From: Ligilactobacillus agilis DSM 20509
Lineage (GTDB): Bacteria; Bacillota; Bacilli; Lactobacillales; Lactobacillaceae
NCBI RefSeq assembly: GCF_001436215.1
Contig: NZ_AYYP01000029.1
Location: 1 to 32,808 of the forward strand
DNA: 32,808 bases
Direction: 5' to 3'
Positions 19,456 to 27,553 of the stretch are shown piece by piece. How positions within the stretch are numbered: position 1 is the first letter of the stretch; the number at the start of each line of letters is the position of its first letter. The position numbers and the translations under genes are program-made. The notes under the pieces are model-generated. The model was not told the DNA's origin, did no database searches, and saw only the letters and a program-made list of their open reading frames with translations.

Positions 19456-19502
19456 GGTTTAGCTTGAAATTTTGTAAAATATTCTTGAAGGAAGTGAGAT
19501 TT

Positions 19503-19739
19503 TTGCAAAACGCAGCTTATTTAATCAGAAGCCAACGTGCCTATGAACGCGTGCTTAATCAATTAGCGGCCCAAGGCTATCGTTATGCTGACGGGCAGCC
19601 TCTAGAAACTAAGCCTGTTTTTACTAACCGGATCGTTTTAGTAACCGAAAATGGCTTAGTTACCAAACGGAGCATTGAAAAATACAATGGCGATGCAATG
19701 TATCGCCTCACCAGCCATCACTTATACGTTGTGGACTAG
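19503..19739 (+). CDS. Unknown small protein, 78 residues
   Basis: Start chosen at the TTG at 19503 behind AAGGAAGTGAG; earlier in-frame starts lack a binding site. The protein begins MQNAAYLIRSQRAYERVLNQ and is followed by LAAQGYRYADGQPL, then a beta-rich stretch (FTNRIVLVTENGLVTKRSI) and an aromatic C-terminus. It is soluble, basic and without visible cysteine or nuclease motifs. I do not recognise the family. It lies 53 bases before the DUF441 gene and may share its transcript. Confidence 0.65.
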   Translation: MQNAAYLIRSQRAYERVLNQLAAQGYRYADGQPLETKPVFTNRIVLVTENGLVTKRSIEKYNGDAMYRLTSHHLYVVD

Positions 19740-19792
19740 TCTAAAATAGAGTACAATTAAATAATTGGAAAAAATTAGGTGAGGTGTGAATA

Positions 19793-20248
19793 GTGCAAAC
19801 TTGGCTCTTTTTAGCTTTAATTATGTTGATAGCGTACCTAGGTAAAAATATGTCCCTTATGATTGCAACTGGCTTTGTGATGTTGGTGAAACTTTTACCT
19901 TTTGCCGATAAGCTCTTTGATTTTATCCACGCTAAGGAAATTAACTGGGGGGTTATCATTATTACAATCGCCGTCTTGGTGCCAATTGCTACGGGTGAGA
20001 TTGGATTTAAGGACTTGCTAGCTGCCTTTAGAAGCCCAGCTGGTTGGATTGCGGTTTTATGCGGGGTGCTGGTCGCTGTCTTATCGCGTAACGGGGTTAA
20101 CCTGTTAGCGAGCTCACCGCAGGTTACCGTTGCCTTGGTACTCGGAACTATTATGGGGGTAGTCTTCTTAAAAGGGGTCGCTGCTGGACCGGTGATTGCC
20201 GCTGGGATTACCTATTGTATTATTAGTGCCTTTAATTTGAATTTTTAA
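19793..20248 (+). CDS. DUF441 (UPF0756/YtwI) membrane protein
   Basis: A 151-residue protein with four or five hydrophobic helices, beginning [19 protein letters not shown]. The central [20 protein letters not shown] segment and the Gly-rich [21 protein letters not shown] end match the DUF441 family, of unknown function. The start is GTG behind GAGGTG. cvfB follows 14 bases after the stop. In lactobacilli this type of gene is commonly found between pyk and xerD. Confidence 0.85.
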   Translation: MQTWLFLALIMLIAYLGKNMSLMIATGFVMLVKLLPFADKLFDFIHAKEINWGVIIITIAVLVPIATGEIGFKDLLAAFRSPAGWIAVLCGVLVAVLSRNGVNLLASSPQVTVALVLGTIMGVVFLKGVAAGPVIAAGITYCIISAFNLNF

Positions 20249-20262
20249 GAAATGAGGAAAAA

Positions 20263-21144
20263 ATGTTAGCAGATTTAATTGGAAAGCAAATTTCCGCTCA
20301 AGTAATCGATGAAAACGAACACTATGTCTTTGCCCAAACGGAAGGGTTGACCTTTCGCTTAGCAAAGGCTGAGTTGAAGAAGTTGCCAAAAATGGGGGCA
20401 ACTATCTCTGGCTTTGCCTATGAAAACGAAGAACATGAGTTACAGTTGACAAAAATACTCCCTAAGAGTGGCATAGGACGTTATGCCTGGGGCAAGGTGG
20501 TCAAGGTCAATAAGAGCCTCGGAGTCTTCGTTGATGTTGGCTTGCCTAACAAGGATGTTGTTTTATCCTTAGATGAATTGCCAACTTTAACCCAGTTATG
20601 GCCTAAAGTTGGTGACGAATTAATGGTTGCTTTAAAGGTAGATGTTAAGGGGCGTTTATGGGCAACCTTAGCAACCGAAGAAATGTTTAAGCAGATTAGT
20701 CTTAGGGCGACTAAGAAGTTACAGAATCGGGATGTTTCTGCCCGGGTTTACCGCTTAAAATTAGTGGGAACTTATGTAATCACGACTGATTATCAGCTAG
20801 GTTTTATCCACCCAAGCGAGCGGGTTGACGAGCCACGCTTAGGCCAAGTGCTCTCTGCAAGGGTGATTGGAGTTAGAGACGATGGCAGTTTAAATCTGTC
20901 CCTACGCCCTAGAGCTTATGAGGCAATTTCTGACGACGCCCAAATGATTTTAGCCGCCTTAAGTCATTCACTAGATAATAGCTTGCCGTTTACAGATAAG
21001 TCGAGCCCCGCAGAAATTAAGGCTTACTTTGGGATTAGCAAGGGCCAATTTAAGCGGGCCGTCGGTCATTTGATGAAGGCGGGCTTAGTTAAACAAAGTG
21101 AGGGTAAGCTACTTTTAAATCAGACTGAAGGTGACATCCATTAA
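20263..21144 (+). CDS. cvfB: S1-domain RNA-binding protein, CvfB type
   Basis: A 293-residue protein with tandem S1-like OB domains and a C-terminal winged-helix region. The clearest S1 repeat is GRYAWGKVVKVNKSLGVFVDV (shown here up to 20 residues: RYAWGKVVKVNKSLGVFVDV), about 68-88. A second is around 145-210 (GFIHPSER, SLNLSLRP). The C-terminus (GISKGQFKRAVGHLMKAGLV) is the winged helix. CvfB-type proteins bind RNA and affect virulence-factor expression in staphylococci; the role here is inferred only. The last 14 bases overlap xerD. Confidence 0.88.
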   Translation: MLADLIGKQISAQVIDENEHYVFAQTEGLTFRLAKAELKKLPKMGATISGFAYENEEHELQLTKILPKSGIGRYAWGKVVKVNKSLGVFVDVGLPNKDVVLSLDELPTLTQLWPKVGDELMVALKVDVKGRLWATLATEEMFKQISLRATKKLQNRDVSARVYRLKLVGTYVITTDYQLGFIHPSERVDEPRLGQVLSARVIGVRDDGSLNLSLRPRAYEAISDDAQMILAALSHSLDNSLPFTDKSSPAEIKAYFGISKGQFKRAVGHLMKAGLVKQSEGKLLLNQTEGDIH

Positions 21145-22024
21145 CAATTTAGTCGCTGATTATTTGCATTACCTAGTTGTTGAACGGGGGTTAGCGGCTA
21201 ACAGTGTTGCTAGTTATCAAAATGACCTTAAGAAGTTTAGTGCTTTTTTAGCTGAGCAAAAGGTGGAGTTAACCGCAATCGATAAGAAGGTGGTTTTAGA
21301 CTTCTTAGAAGCGCAGACTAAGGCGAAACTAGCTAATGCTAGCATCTTACGCCTAGTGACGAGTTTGCGCAAATTTTTCCAGTATCTGGTTGAAGAAGGT
21401 AAAGTAGAGGTTGATCCGATGCTATTAATTGACACCCCTAAGAAAAAGGTAAGCTTACCGGAGGTTTTATCGCCTAAAGAAGTAGAAGCCCTCTTAAAGA
21501 CACCCAAGACTGGGGAGGCTTTAGGGTTACGTGACCGGGCTATTTTAGAGGTAATGTACGCAACTGGCTTACGGGTTAGCGAGCTGGTTAATTTAAAATT
21601 GGCTGATTTACACCTAGAATTAGGGATTATTCAGACGATTGGTAAGGGCCAAAAGGAGCGCTTAGTTCCTATCGGTGACGTGGCTTCTAAGTGGGTCAAG
21701 TTATATTTAAAGCAGAGTCGGCCTAAATTAGTTAAGCAAAAACGCAATCCCTATCTATTTGTTAACTTCCATGGTAACCAATTAACCCGCCAAGGGATTT
21801 GGAAAAACCTTAAGGCCCTGGTTAAGCAGGCTGGAATTGAAAAAAACGTGACGCCGCATACCTTACGCCACTCCTTTGCAACCCACATCTTAGAAAATGG
21901 GGCTGACCTCCGGATTGTTCAAGAGCTTTTGGGTCATGCTGATATTTCTACCACCCAACTTTACACGCACTTGTCTAAAAAACGACTTAGTGCAGTTTAC
22001 AAGCAGAATCATCCCCGGGCTTAA
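21131..22024 (+). CDS. xerD: Tyrosine recombinase XerD
   Basis: XerD acts with a partner recombinase at the dif site near the terminus to resolve chromosome dimers before division. The 297-residue protein has the N-terminal SAM-like core-binding domain (1-95) and the catalytic domain with all expected residues: R148 (TGLRVSEL), K172 (GKGQKERLVP), H243 and R246 (HTLRHSF), H269 (LLGHADIST) and the nucleophile Y278 (QLYTHLS). The GTG start overlaps the end of cvfB. Position next to scpAB is a conserved chromosomal arrangement, so this is a housekeeping recombinase rather than a phage integrase. Confidence 0.94.
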   Translation: MTSINNLVADYLHYLVVERGLAANSVASYQNDLKKFSAFLAEQKVELTAIDKKVVLDFLEAQTKAKLANASILRLVTSLRKFFQYLVEEGKVEVDPMLLIDTPKKKVSLPEVLSPKEVEALLKTPKTGEALGLRDRAILEVMYATGLRVSELVNLKLADLHLELGIIQTIGKGQKERLVPIGDVASKWVKLYLKQSRPKLVKQKRNPYLFVNFHGNQLTRQGIWKNLKALVKQAGIEKNVTPHTLRHSFATHILENGADLRIVQELLGHADISTTQLYTHLSKKRLSAVYKQNHPRA

Positions 22025-22089
22025 GTTGTGCTTCAAGTTAAAGTGTGTTATCTTTTAGAAGAATGTAAATTATTTTTAGGGGGGCTTTT

Positions 22090-22452
22090 ATGCTCTATAA
22101 ATATAAAGATAGTTATAAAAAAATTGCAATGGGACTGCTGTCATTCATCCCTGATTTAAAGGACATCTCTCACCTGCAAACAGAGTTAGATTGGTATCAA
22201 AAAGATGCTAGTCGCTTTTTATACCTCTGGAAAAATGAAAATGGTGATTTTTCGGGCGTGGTCGGCTTTGAATTAGTCAATAAGCAAGTCATCGTCCGCC
22301 ATATTGCCCTTTCGCCGGCTGAACGTAATGAAGGGGTTACTTATAAAATCCTAGACGAGTTGGCGACCCTTTACCCTGAAGCTAAGATGATGGGCAGCTT
22401 GGAGATTGCCGCAATTATTACGAAGTGGGAACAAAGAAAAGATGGCGAATGA
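22090..22452 (+). CDS. ribT: RibT-type acetyltransferase-like protein
   Basis: A 120-residue small GNAT-like protein resembling RibT, found at the end of the B. subtilis riboflavin operon. The segment VRHIALSPAERNEGVTYKILDEL (about 75-97) corresponds to the beta-4/alpha-3 acetyl-CoA region, though the canonical R/Q-x-x-G-x-G/A loop reads AERNEG. The substrate is unknown. The riboflavin synthesis genes are absent here, but ribT lies upstream of scpA as in many lactobacilli. A GGGGGG-type binding site precedes the ATG. The last 11 bases overlap scpA. Confidence 0.8.
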   Translation: MLYKYKDSYKKIAMGLLSFIPDLKDISHLQTELDWYQKDASRFLYLWKNENGDFSGVVGFELVNKQVIVRHIALSPAERNEGVTYKILDELATLYPEAKMMGSLEIAAIITKWEQRKDGE

Positions 22453-23197
22453 AAGTGAACAAACGAAGTTAACCTTCAAATTAGCTAGCTTTGAAGGGCC
22501 ACTGGACTTATTGCTTCATTTGATCAAGCAAAACGAGATGGATATTTATGACATTCCGATGGTGACTATTACCTCGCAATACCTAGCGTACCTGCACCAA
22601 ATGCAAACCCTGGAGCTAGACATTGCCGGTGAGTATTTAGTAATGGCTGCTACCTTATTAAACATCAAAAGTAAGATGCTCTTGCCTAACCAACCAGTTG
22701 AGGTGGAAGCAGATTACGAGGATCCACGGGAAGATTTAGTCCAGCAATTAGTTTTACACCAAACCTTCCAGTTAGCAGCTGAAAAGCTAAAGGACTTTGC
22801 GACCGAACGGCAAAAAAGTGTTGGCCGTGAGCAAGCTCAGGTTCCGTCAGATGCTAAGTTAGGGCAATTAAAGGCGGGGGCGACTACAGTTGCAAACTTG
22901 CAACAGGCCTTTGCCCGCCTCTTGGCTAAGAAGCAATTAGTTAAACCAGTTAAGCGTCAAGTCTACCAGGAACGCTATAACCTTAAGGATACCTTGGTGG
23001 TCTTAAAGCAAAAAATTCGGCAGGCTAAGGCCCCAATCTACTTCGACAGTCTATTTGCGGACCAAACTGATTTAGAGCAAGTGGTGACGACTTTTTTAGC
23101 CCTCTTAGAGTTAGTTAAGCAAGGAACAGTCGTTGCTAAGCAAGAAGTAACTTTGGGGCCAATCTTAATGATAAGTGGGGAAAAAGATGCTTTCTAA
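22442..23197 (+). CDS. scpA: Segregation and condensation protein A (kleisin)
   Basis: ScpA is the kleisin that bridges the SMC heads and recruits ScpB in the bacterial condensin. The 251-residue protein has the typical N-terminal domain ([21 protein letters not shown], here [20 protein letters not shown]), then [17 protein letters not shown], an acidic/charged linker, and the C-terminal winged-helix segment that contacts the SMC head. I chose the ATG at 22442, which overlaps the ribT stop. An upstream in-frame start would read through most of the ribT C-terminus without a binding site. Confidence 0.95.
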   Translation: MANESEQTKLTFKLASFEGPLDLLLHLIKQNEMDIYDIPMVTITSQYLAYLHQMQTLELDIAGEYLVMAATLLNIKSKMLLPNQPVEVEADYEDPREDLVQQLVLHQTFQLAAEKLKDFATERQKSVGREQAQVPSDAKLGQLKAGATTVANLQQAFARLLAKKQLVKPVKRQVYQERYNLKDTLVVLKQKIRQAKAPIYFDSLFADQTDLEQVVTTFLALLELVKQGTVVAKQEVTLGPILMISGEKDAF

Positions 23198-23780
23198 TCA
23201 AGCTAAAATTGAAAGTTTACTCTTTGTCAGTGGGACAGAGGGGATTAGTTTAAGTGAGTTATCCCAGTTGACGGGACTATTAAAGCCAGCAATCGTGGAA
23301 CAGTTAGGTAAACTACAAGCCAAGTATCAGGCAGATAAAACTTGTAGTTTTGAATTACTTAAGGCAGACGAGCGCTACCGCTTGGCGACTAAGAAGGGCT
23401 TTGCTAGTTTAGTGAAACGTTACTTTGAATCGCCAACCATGACCGAGTTATCGGGGGCGGCCTTAGAGACCTTGGCAATCATCGCCTACAAGCAACCGGT
23501 AACGCGGTTAGACATTGATGAAATCCGGGGGGTTCAGTCCAGCGGGATGCTGCAAAAACTCCTCTTATTAGGGTTGATTGAAGAGGGGGGTCGCTTAGAG
23601 CTTCCGGGGCGGCCGATTGTTTATAAAACAACCGAGGCCTTTTTAGACTACTTTGGGTTAGAATCACTGGCCGCTCTGCCAGCCCTTCCTAAGGTAGAAG
23701 ATGAGGAGACCCGCACAGATGGAACTGACTTTTTAGAATTATTCCAACAAACTTTAAATAAGGATGAAGGTGAACAGTAG
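23187..23780 (+). CDS. scpB: Segregation and condensation protein B
   Basis: ScpB dimers bind the ScpA linker in SMC-ScpAB. The 197-residue protein shows two winged-helix domains and the family signature [20 protein letters not shown] followed by [19 protein letters not shown]. Start is the ATG at 23187; a GTG 12 bases upstream is part of the GTGGGG binding region. The start overlaps the scpA end by 11 bases, indicating coupled translation of the two partners. Confidence 0.95.
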   Translation: MLSNQAKIESLLFVSGTEGISLSELSQLTGLLKPAIVEQLGKLQAKYQADKTCSFELLKADERYRLATKKGFASLVKRYFESPTMTELSGAALETLAIIAYKQPVTRLDIDEIRGVQSSGMLQKLLLLGLIEEGGRLELPGRPIVYKTTEAFLDYFGLESLAALPALPKVEDEETRTDGTDFLELFQQTLNKDEGEQ

Positions 23781-24502
23781 TGGCAGAACGGTTACAAAAA
23801 GTAATGGCTAACGCCGGGGTAGCTTCACGCCGGGCCAGTGAGAAATTAATCTTGGCTGGTAAGGTAATGGTCAACGGCCAGGTAGTTACTGAGTTAGGTA
23901 CCAAGGTAACAGGAGCCGACGTTATTTTAGTCAACGGTCAAGCGATTGATCAAGAAAAAAAGGCTTACTATCTCTTTTATAAACCCCGCGGAGTCATTTC
24001 CGCAGTGAGTGATGATAAGGGGCGGAAAGTAGTTACTGATTATTTTGAAGAGATTCCTGAGCGCTTATATCCAGTGGGCCGCTTAGATTATGATACTTCC
24101 GGCTTACTGCTTATGACCAATGACGGTCAGTTAGCTAACGCCTTGATGCACCCGCGCTTTAAGGTGGATAAGGTCTATGTGGCTAAAGTTAAGGGCTTGG
24201 TTCAATCTGAAGATTTAAAGCGCCTGCGGCAAGGGCTAGTAGTAGATGGTAAAAAGACGGCTAAAGCTAAGGCCAAGCTCTTAAAACAGGATAAAGCTAA
24301 GGAAATTTCCTTAGTGCAATTAACTATCCACGAAGGTCGTTATCACCAGGTTAAAAAAATGTTTGAAGCCCTAGGCTACAGGGTTAACAAGTTAAAGCGG
24401 GAACGTTACGCTTTCTTGGATTTAAGCGGGCTAACTTCAGGGGACTACCGCAAGCTGACGGCTGCAGAGGTCAAAGGATTAAAGCAGTTAGTGCAAGGAT
24501 AA
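23780..24502 (+). CDS. rluB: 23S rRNA pseudouridine synthase, RluB family
   Basis: A 240-residue RsuA/RluB-type pseudouridine synthase, predicted to modify 23S rRNA helix 80 region (U2605 in E. coli numbering). The N-terminal S4 RNA-binding domain starts MAERLQKVMANAGVASRRAS. The catalytic motif is GRLDYDTSGLLLMTNDG with nucleophile D103. The KPRGVISAVSD and HEGRYHQVKKMF segments are standard. The GTG start shares one base with the scpB TAG stop. This closes the cvfB-rluB cluster of overlapping genes. Confidence 0.93.
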   Translation: MAERLQKVMANAGVASRRASEKLILAGKVMVNGQVVTELGTKVTGADVILVNGQAIDQEKKAYYLFYKPRGVISAVSDDKGRKVVTDYFEEIPERLYPVGRLDYDTSGLLLMTNDGQLANALMHPRFKVDKVYVAKVKGLVQSEDLKRLRQGLVVDGKKTAKAKAKLLKQDKAKEISLVQLTIHEGRYHQVKKMFEALGYRVNKLKRERYAFLDLSGLTSGDYRKLTAAEVKGLKQLVQG

Positions 24503-24529
24503 TTACTTATCAAAAGTTAGTAAAAATAC

Positions 24530-24558
24530 TTGCGGTTCATAACTAGCTATGCTAGAAT
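24530..24558 (+). promoter_or_regulatory. Promoter of the ribU leader
   Basis: TTGCGG (24530-24535) and TAGAAT (24553-24558) are 17 bases apart, and TGC before the -10 supplies the extended element. The box lies 24 bases before the FMN riboswitch. Confidence 0.65.
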
Positions 24559-24581
24559 ATAGGTGTTAAAAATTAATGGTT

Positions 24582-24695
24582 TATCTTCAGGGCAGGGTGA
24601 AAATCCCGACCGGCGGTAAAAGTCCGCGACCCTTGTTTAAGGTTGATTCGGTGCAATTCCGAAACCGACAGTGATAGTCTGGATGGAAGAAGATA
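24582..24695 (+). promoter_or_regulatory. FMN riboswitch (RFN element)
   Basis: The conserved core is easy to read: AGGGCAGGGTGAAAATCCCG, ACCGGCGGT, AGTCCGCGACCC, GATTCGGTGCAATTCCGAAACCGACAGT and GGATGGAAGAAGATA (all short stretches within 24589-24695). P1 is TATCTTC (24582-24588) with GAAGATA (24689-24695). FMN binding should favour the downstream terminator and shut off ribU when flavin is plentiful. Confidence 0.95.
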
Positions 24696-24703
24696 GTATT
24701 TTA

Positions 24704-24766
24704 TTTAAGTAAAGACTAGCTGAAACCACTTGCCCTAACTAGGTGTAAGTGGTTTCTTCTTTTACT
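24704..24766 (+). terminator. Riboswitch-controlled attenuator of ribU
   Basis: GAAACCACTT (24722-24731) and AAGTGGTTTC (24747-24756) form a perfect 10-bp stem followed by TTCTTTT. AAGTAAAG before it can extend pairing with CTTTTACTT after it. The ribU binding site lies beyond this hairpin, so control is by transcription termination rather than by hiding the binding site. Confidence 0.8.
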
Positions 24767-24815
24767 TAGGTGAAAACTGGAAGCATGAAGATAATCCGCT
24801 AGGGAGGATTCTTTT

Positions 24816-25394
24816 ATGAACCATTTTTCAACGAAAAAGTATGTCTTAGTTGCATGCTTAGCCGCAATTTCTTATTTGTTAATGTTCTTTTCCTTTGCCA
24901 TTATTCCAATGGTACCGTGGATGAAGATTGATTTTGCCGACGTGCCAATCTTAGTAGGTTTCTTCACCTTAGGACCAGCCGGTGGTAGCCTGGTAGCCGT
25001 TGTGCGCTCCTTACTTTACCTTTTAGTAGAAGGAGTTTCTGTGGCAAGTCTTATCGGGGTTTCCACTAACCTCTTAGCTAGCTTTGCTTTTTGCTTACCG
25101 CTTTACTTTACCCTAAGAAAGCAAGAGACTAAGTTTGTTGCTTACGTCAAAGCAATTAGTTTAGCTACGGTCAGTTTGACTTTCTTCTTATCACTAGCTA
25201 ATTGGTTAGTTATTACCCCGCTATACATTGCGGTCTTAGGTCTTAAAATAAATGTGCCACTAGCAACTATGGTCTTGGCTGGGGTCGTACCTTTCAACCT
25301 AATTAAGGGGGCCTTAGTGGGTACCATCTTTTCGTTAGTCTATGCTAAGCTTCACGCTTGGTTAGGTCAAAAAGCTAGTCAGTTAAGTCATTAA
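24816..25394 (+). CDS. ribU: Riboflavin ECF transporter S component
   Basis: RibU is the membrane substrate-binding part of an energy-coupling-factor transporter and imports riboflavin with the shared EcfT-EcfA module, which is not in this window. The 192-residue protein has about six membrane helices. The family region WMKIDFADVPILVGFFTLGP is followed by AGGSLVAVVRSLLYLLVEG. AGGGAGGA precedes the ATG. The FMN riboswitch upstream supports the substrate. No riboflavin synthesis genes are seen beside it. Confidence 0.94.
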   Translation: MNHFSTKKYVLVACLAAISYLLMFFSFAIIPMVPWMKIDFADVPILVGFFTLGPAGGSLVAVVRSLLYLLVEGVSVASLIGVSTNLLASFAFCLPLYFTLRKQETKFVAYVKAISLATVSLTFFLSLANWLVITPLYIAVLGLKINVPLATMVLAGVVPFNLIKGALVGTIFSLVYAKLHAWLGQKASQLSH

Positions 25395-25403
25395 AATCAA
25401 AGC

Positions 25404-25432
25404 AGTGCTTGCCTTTAGGCGGGCACTTTTTT
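25404..25432 (+). terminator. Terminator of ribU
   Basis: AGTGCTTGCC pairs with GGCGGGCACT (10 bp, two G-U) around TTTA and is followed by a T-run. Confidence 0.8.
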
Positions 25433-25488
25433 AATGGGTAAATTTTGGTTGAGAATCTGAGCAAAAGCTAAAAAATTTGGTTAGGATT

Positions 25489-25560
25489 TTTTGATTATAG
25501 ACAAATCCTGTCTAGCTTTTGATTTATCTTTTAGTCAGGAAGTAAAATTTATAATCAAAA
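25489..25560. repeat. Long imperfect inverted repeat before the four-gene operon
   Basis: TTTTGATTATA (25489-25499) and TATAATCAAAA (25550-25560) are exact inverted copies. Nested inside are CCTGTCTA (25507-25514) and TAGTCAGG (25532-25539), complementary at 7 of 8 positions. A TATAAT sequence lies in the right outer arm, so the structure may overlap a promoter and act as an operator or leader hairpin. It is not followed by a T-run and is not a terminator. It ends 76 bases before the first gene. Confidence 0.6.
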
Positions 25561-25636
25561 CTAATAAAAATGCAAAGACTAATTATGGTGGATAATCTTT
25601 AGCTAAATTGTGTAAAATATCCTTGGAGGTGGTTAT

Positions 25637-27277
25637 ATGGCTTCGTTTGTTGCTGAAGTAAACAATGATTTCTCACCAGATATTGACAAAAATGAAAACG
25701 TGCTCAAGGACGTTTGGGAGCAGTACGAAAATGTAATCGTCCAGAGTCTAATTACATCTTTTGGCTTGGATTTTATTCAAGACCAACATGGGGGAGATGT
25801 TGATACTATCCATAATGTTAGACAAATAGGCAAAGACCCCAAGATGCACTACAAAAATGCTCAAAATGCAGCGGATTATGCTAATCGGGGGGCGTACGAT
25901 TCAAGAAAGTATCACCAAGATCCACGTTATATCACTATCAATAGAAAGATGAGTGAAAACAAGAAGAACGGCACCCTAACAGATGCGTATACAGGTAAGG
26001 GGGTGGCCCGTAATGCCAAGATGGATTTAGACCATGTTATTTCTGCTAAAGAGATTCATGACGATCCAGGGCGCATCTTAGCTGGAGCAAAGGGAACGGA
26101 CCTTGCAAATACTAAAGATAACCTCAAGCCTACGGATAGGAGCATCAATCGCTCCATGCAAGCTAAGGATAAAGAAGAATACTTGCAAACTTGGGCGGAG
26201 AAAGGTCCCCAAAGGCAGGCTAGGATTAATGAATTACAAGCCAAATCTTCTCTATCCGATAAAGAACGCAAGGAATTGAATAAACTAGAGAAGCAAGAAG
26301 AAATTAATCCGAATAAGGTGCGGGCTGAAGAACAACACGCAAGAAAAGCCTATGATAGACAAGTTGCATTGGATTATTATACGAGTTCAAAATTTTTAAC
26401 GGCTACAGTTAAAGGTGCCGGTAGTCTCGGTGCAAAAATGGGGCTGCGTCAGGCAGCAGGATTGGTACTTTATGAAGTATGGGCTGCGGCTAAAGCAGAA
26501 CTGCAATCGCTGGCACCTGGCAAAAACTTAAAAGAGATGTTGGAAGCAGTTGCTAATGGAATTAAAAAGGGGGTTACAAACGCCAAGGAAAAGTACCGGG
26601 AAATCCTGGCTAAATTTGGCGAAGGTTTCTTAGCGGGGGCCTTGTCAAGCCTGACAACCACTATCTGTAATATCTTTTTTACCACGGCCAAAAATGTTGT
26701 TAAGTCGATTCGGCAAATTTATGCATCGGTTGTGCAAGCAGGAAAGGTCTTATTATTCAATCCCGATAACCTTGAGCTAGGAGAGCGGATAAAAACTGCG
26801 ACAGTAATTTTAGCTACGGGGGCGAGTGTCCTTGTCGGGTCAGCCGTTGGTGAATTAATTGCTACGACGCCTATAGCTGCTACTCCAATAGGACCAACTG
26901 TGATTACATTTTGTTCATCATTAGTAAGTGGACTGCTTTCCTGCACGCTACTTATTTTCTTGGACAGGAGCGATTTTATCAATAAACTGATAGATAAATT
27001 TTACCTGGGGCTTCAAGGAGTAGTAGCTGATTATAAAGTAGCTGCCGATGCCTTTGAAGAATTGGCCGCCAAATTGAGCCAGATTGATATTGCCAGCTTC
27101 CGGGCTGAGACGGCAAAATACCAGCAACTAGCTTTAAAGATTGAAACTGCCAAGTCAGAAGCAGAACTTAACACAATCTTGCTTGCTGCTTACGAGACCT
27201 TTGACATTAAAATTCCTTGGAAAGGTGATTTTGACAGCTTTATGGGCGATCGGTCAAATCATTTGGTATTTGAATGA
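25637..27277 (+). CDS. HNH-nuclease-like protein with C-terminal membrane segments
   Basis: A 546-residue protein of no family I can name. The N-terminal half has an HNH-like motif: DAYTGKGVARNAKMDLDHVI (117-136), with D130, D132 and H133, then DNLKPTDRSINRSM with N162 and N171, the D-H...N...N pattern of the beta-beta-alpha metal finger. No paired cysteines are present. Residues 175-245 are charged and helical. The C-terminal half has hydrophobic stretches at about 328-350, 388-412 and 419-442, likely membrane-inserting, then a helical tail. A nuclease motif joined to membrane segments suggests a DNA-cutting effector held at or acting with the membrane. GGAGGTGG gives a strong binding site. 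Its stop overlaps the next start (ATGA). It is richer in AGG, AGA and ATA codons than the housekeeping genes, consistent with transfer. Confidence 0.7.
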   Translation: MASFVAEVNNDFSPDIDKNENVLKDVWEQYENVIVQSLITSFGLDFIQDQHGGDVDTIHNVRQIGKDPKMHYKNAQNAADYANRGAYDSRKYHQDPRYITINRKMSENKKNGTLTDAYTGKGVARNAKMDLDHVISAKEIHDDPGRILAGAKGTDLANTKDNLKPTDRSINRSMQAKDKEEYLQTWAEKGPQRQARINELQAKSSLSDKERKELNKLEKQEEINPNKVRAEEQHARKAYDRQVALDYYTSSKFLTATVKGAGSLGAKMGLRQAAGLVLYEVWAAAKAELQSLAPGKNLKEMLEAVANGIKKGVTNAKEKYREILAKFGEGFLAGALSSLTTTICNIFFTTAKNVVKSIRQIYASVVQAGKVLLFNPDNLELGERIKTATVILATGASVLVGSAVGELIATTPIAATPIGPTVITFCSSLVSGLLSCTLLIFLDRSDFINKLIDKFYLGLQGVVADYKVAADAFEELAAKLSQIDIASFRAETAKYQQLALKIETAKSEAELNTILLAAYETFDIKIPWKGDFDSFMGDRSNHLVFE

Positions 27278-27552
27278 TGTTTAAATGTAGTTCTTGTGGC
27301 GAGTGTTGTCGCAATCTTGATAAATCGCCCTTATATAAGGATTTAGATAGAGGGGATGGCACTTGTAAATATCTGGTAGGAAATAAGTGTTCCATTTATG
27401 ATGAACGTCCCTTGTTTTGCAGGGTTGACAAGTGTTATGAGCTTTTTTTTAAGGATCTTTACACCAAAGAAGAATATTATGAGATGAATTATAAGGTATG
27501 TAGGCAATTACAAGCCAAGGCATTAAAAAATAAAAAACAGGGAGGAAATTAA
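27274..27552 (+). CDS. YkgJ-type cysteine-cluster protein
   Basis: A 92-residue protein with nine cysteines: C5, C8, C11, C12 in FKCSSCGECCRNLD, then C31, C39, C49, C54 and C76. The CxxCGxCC opening and the later NKCSIYDERPLFCR segment are the YkgJ/UPF0153 pattern, proposed to bind zinc or an iron-sulfur cluster. The biochemical role of the family is unknown. The start lies in the stop of the HNH-like gene (ATGA overlap), so the two are translationally coupled and probably made together. It could be a redox or metal sensor, or a maturation factor for a partner. Confidence 0.8.
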   Translation: MMFKCSSCGECCRNLDKSPLYKDLDRGDGTCKYLVGNKCSIYDERPLFCRVDKCYELFFKDLYTKEEYYEMNYKVCRQLQAKALKNKKQGGN

Positions 27553-27553
27553 G

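Noticed and set aside
21131-22024. Phage or island integrase
   Set aside because: The tyrosine recombinase is between cvfB and ribT-scpAB, overlaps cvfB, and has XerD length and motifs; this is the housekeeping gene, so it is not evidence of an island.
22042-22080. Promoter before ribT
   Set aside because: TTGTGC and TTATCT can be paired at 16 bases, but the match is weak and the gene may be read from upstream.
25561-25636. Promoter directly before the four-gene operon using TAAAAT at 25613
   Set aside because: No acceptable -35 box lies at 16-18 bases and the TG extension is out of register, so I did not call it.
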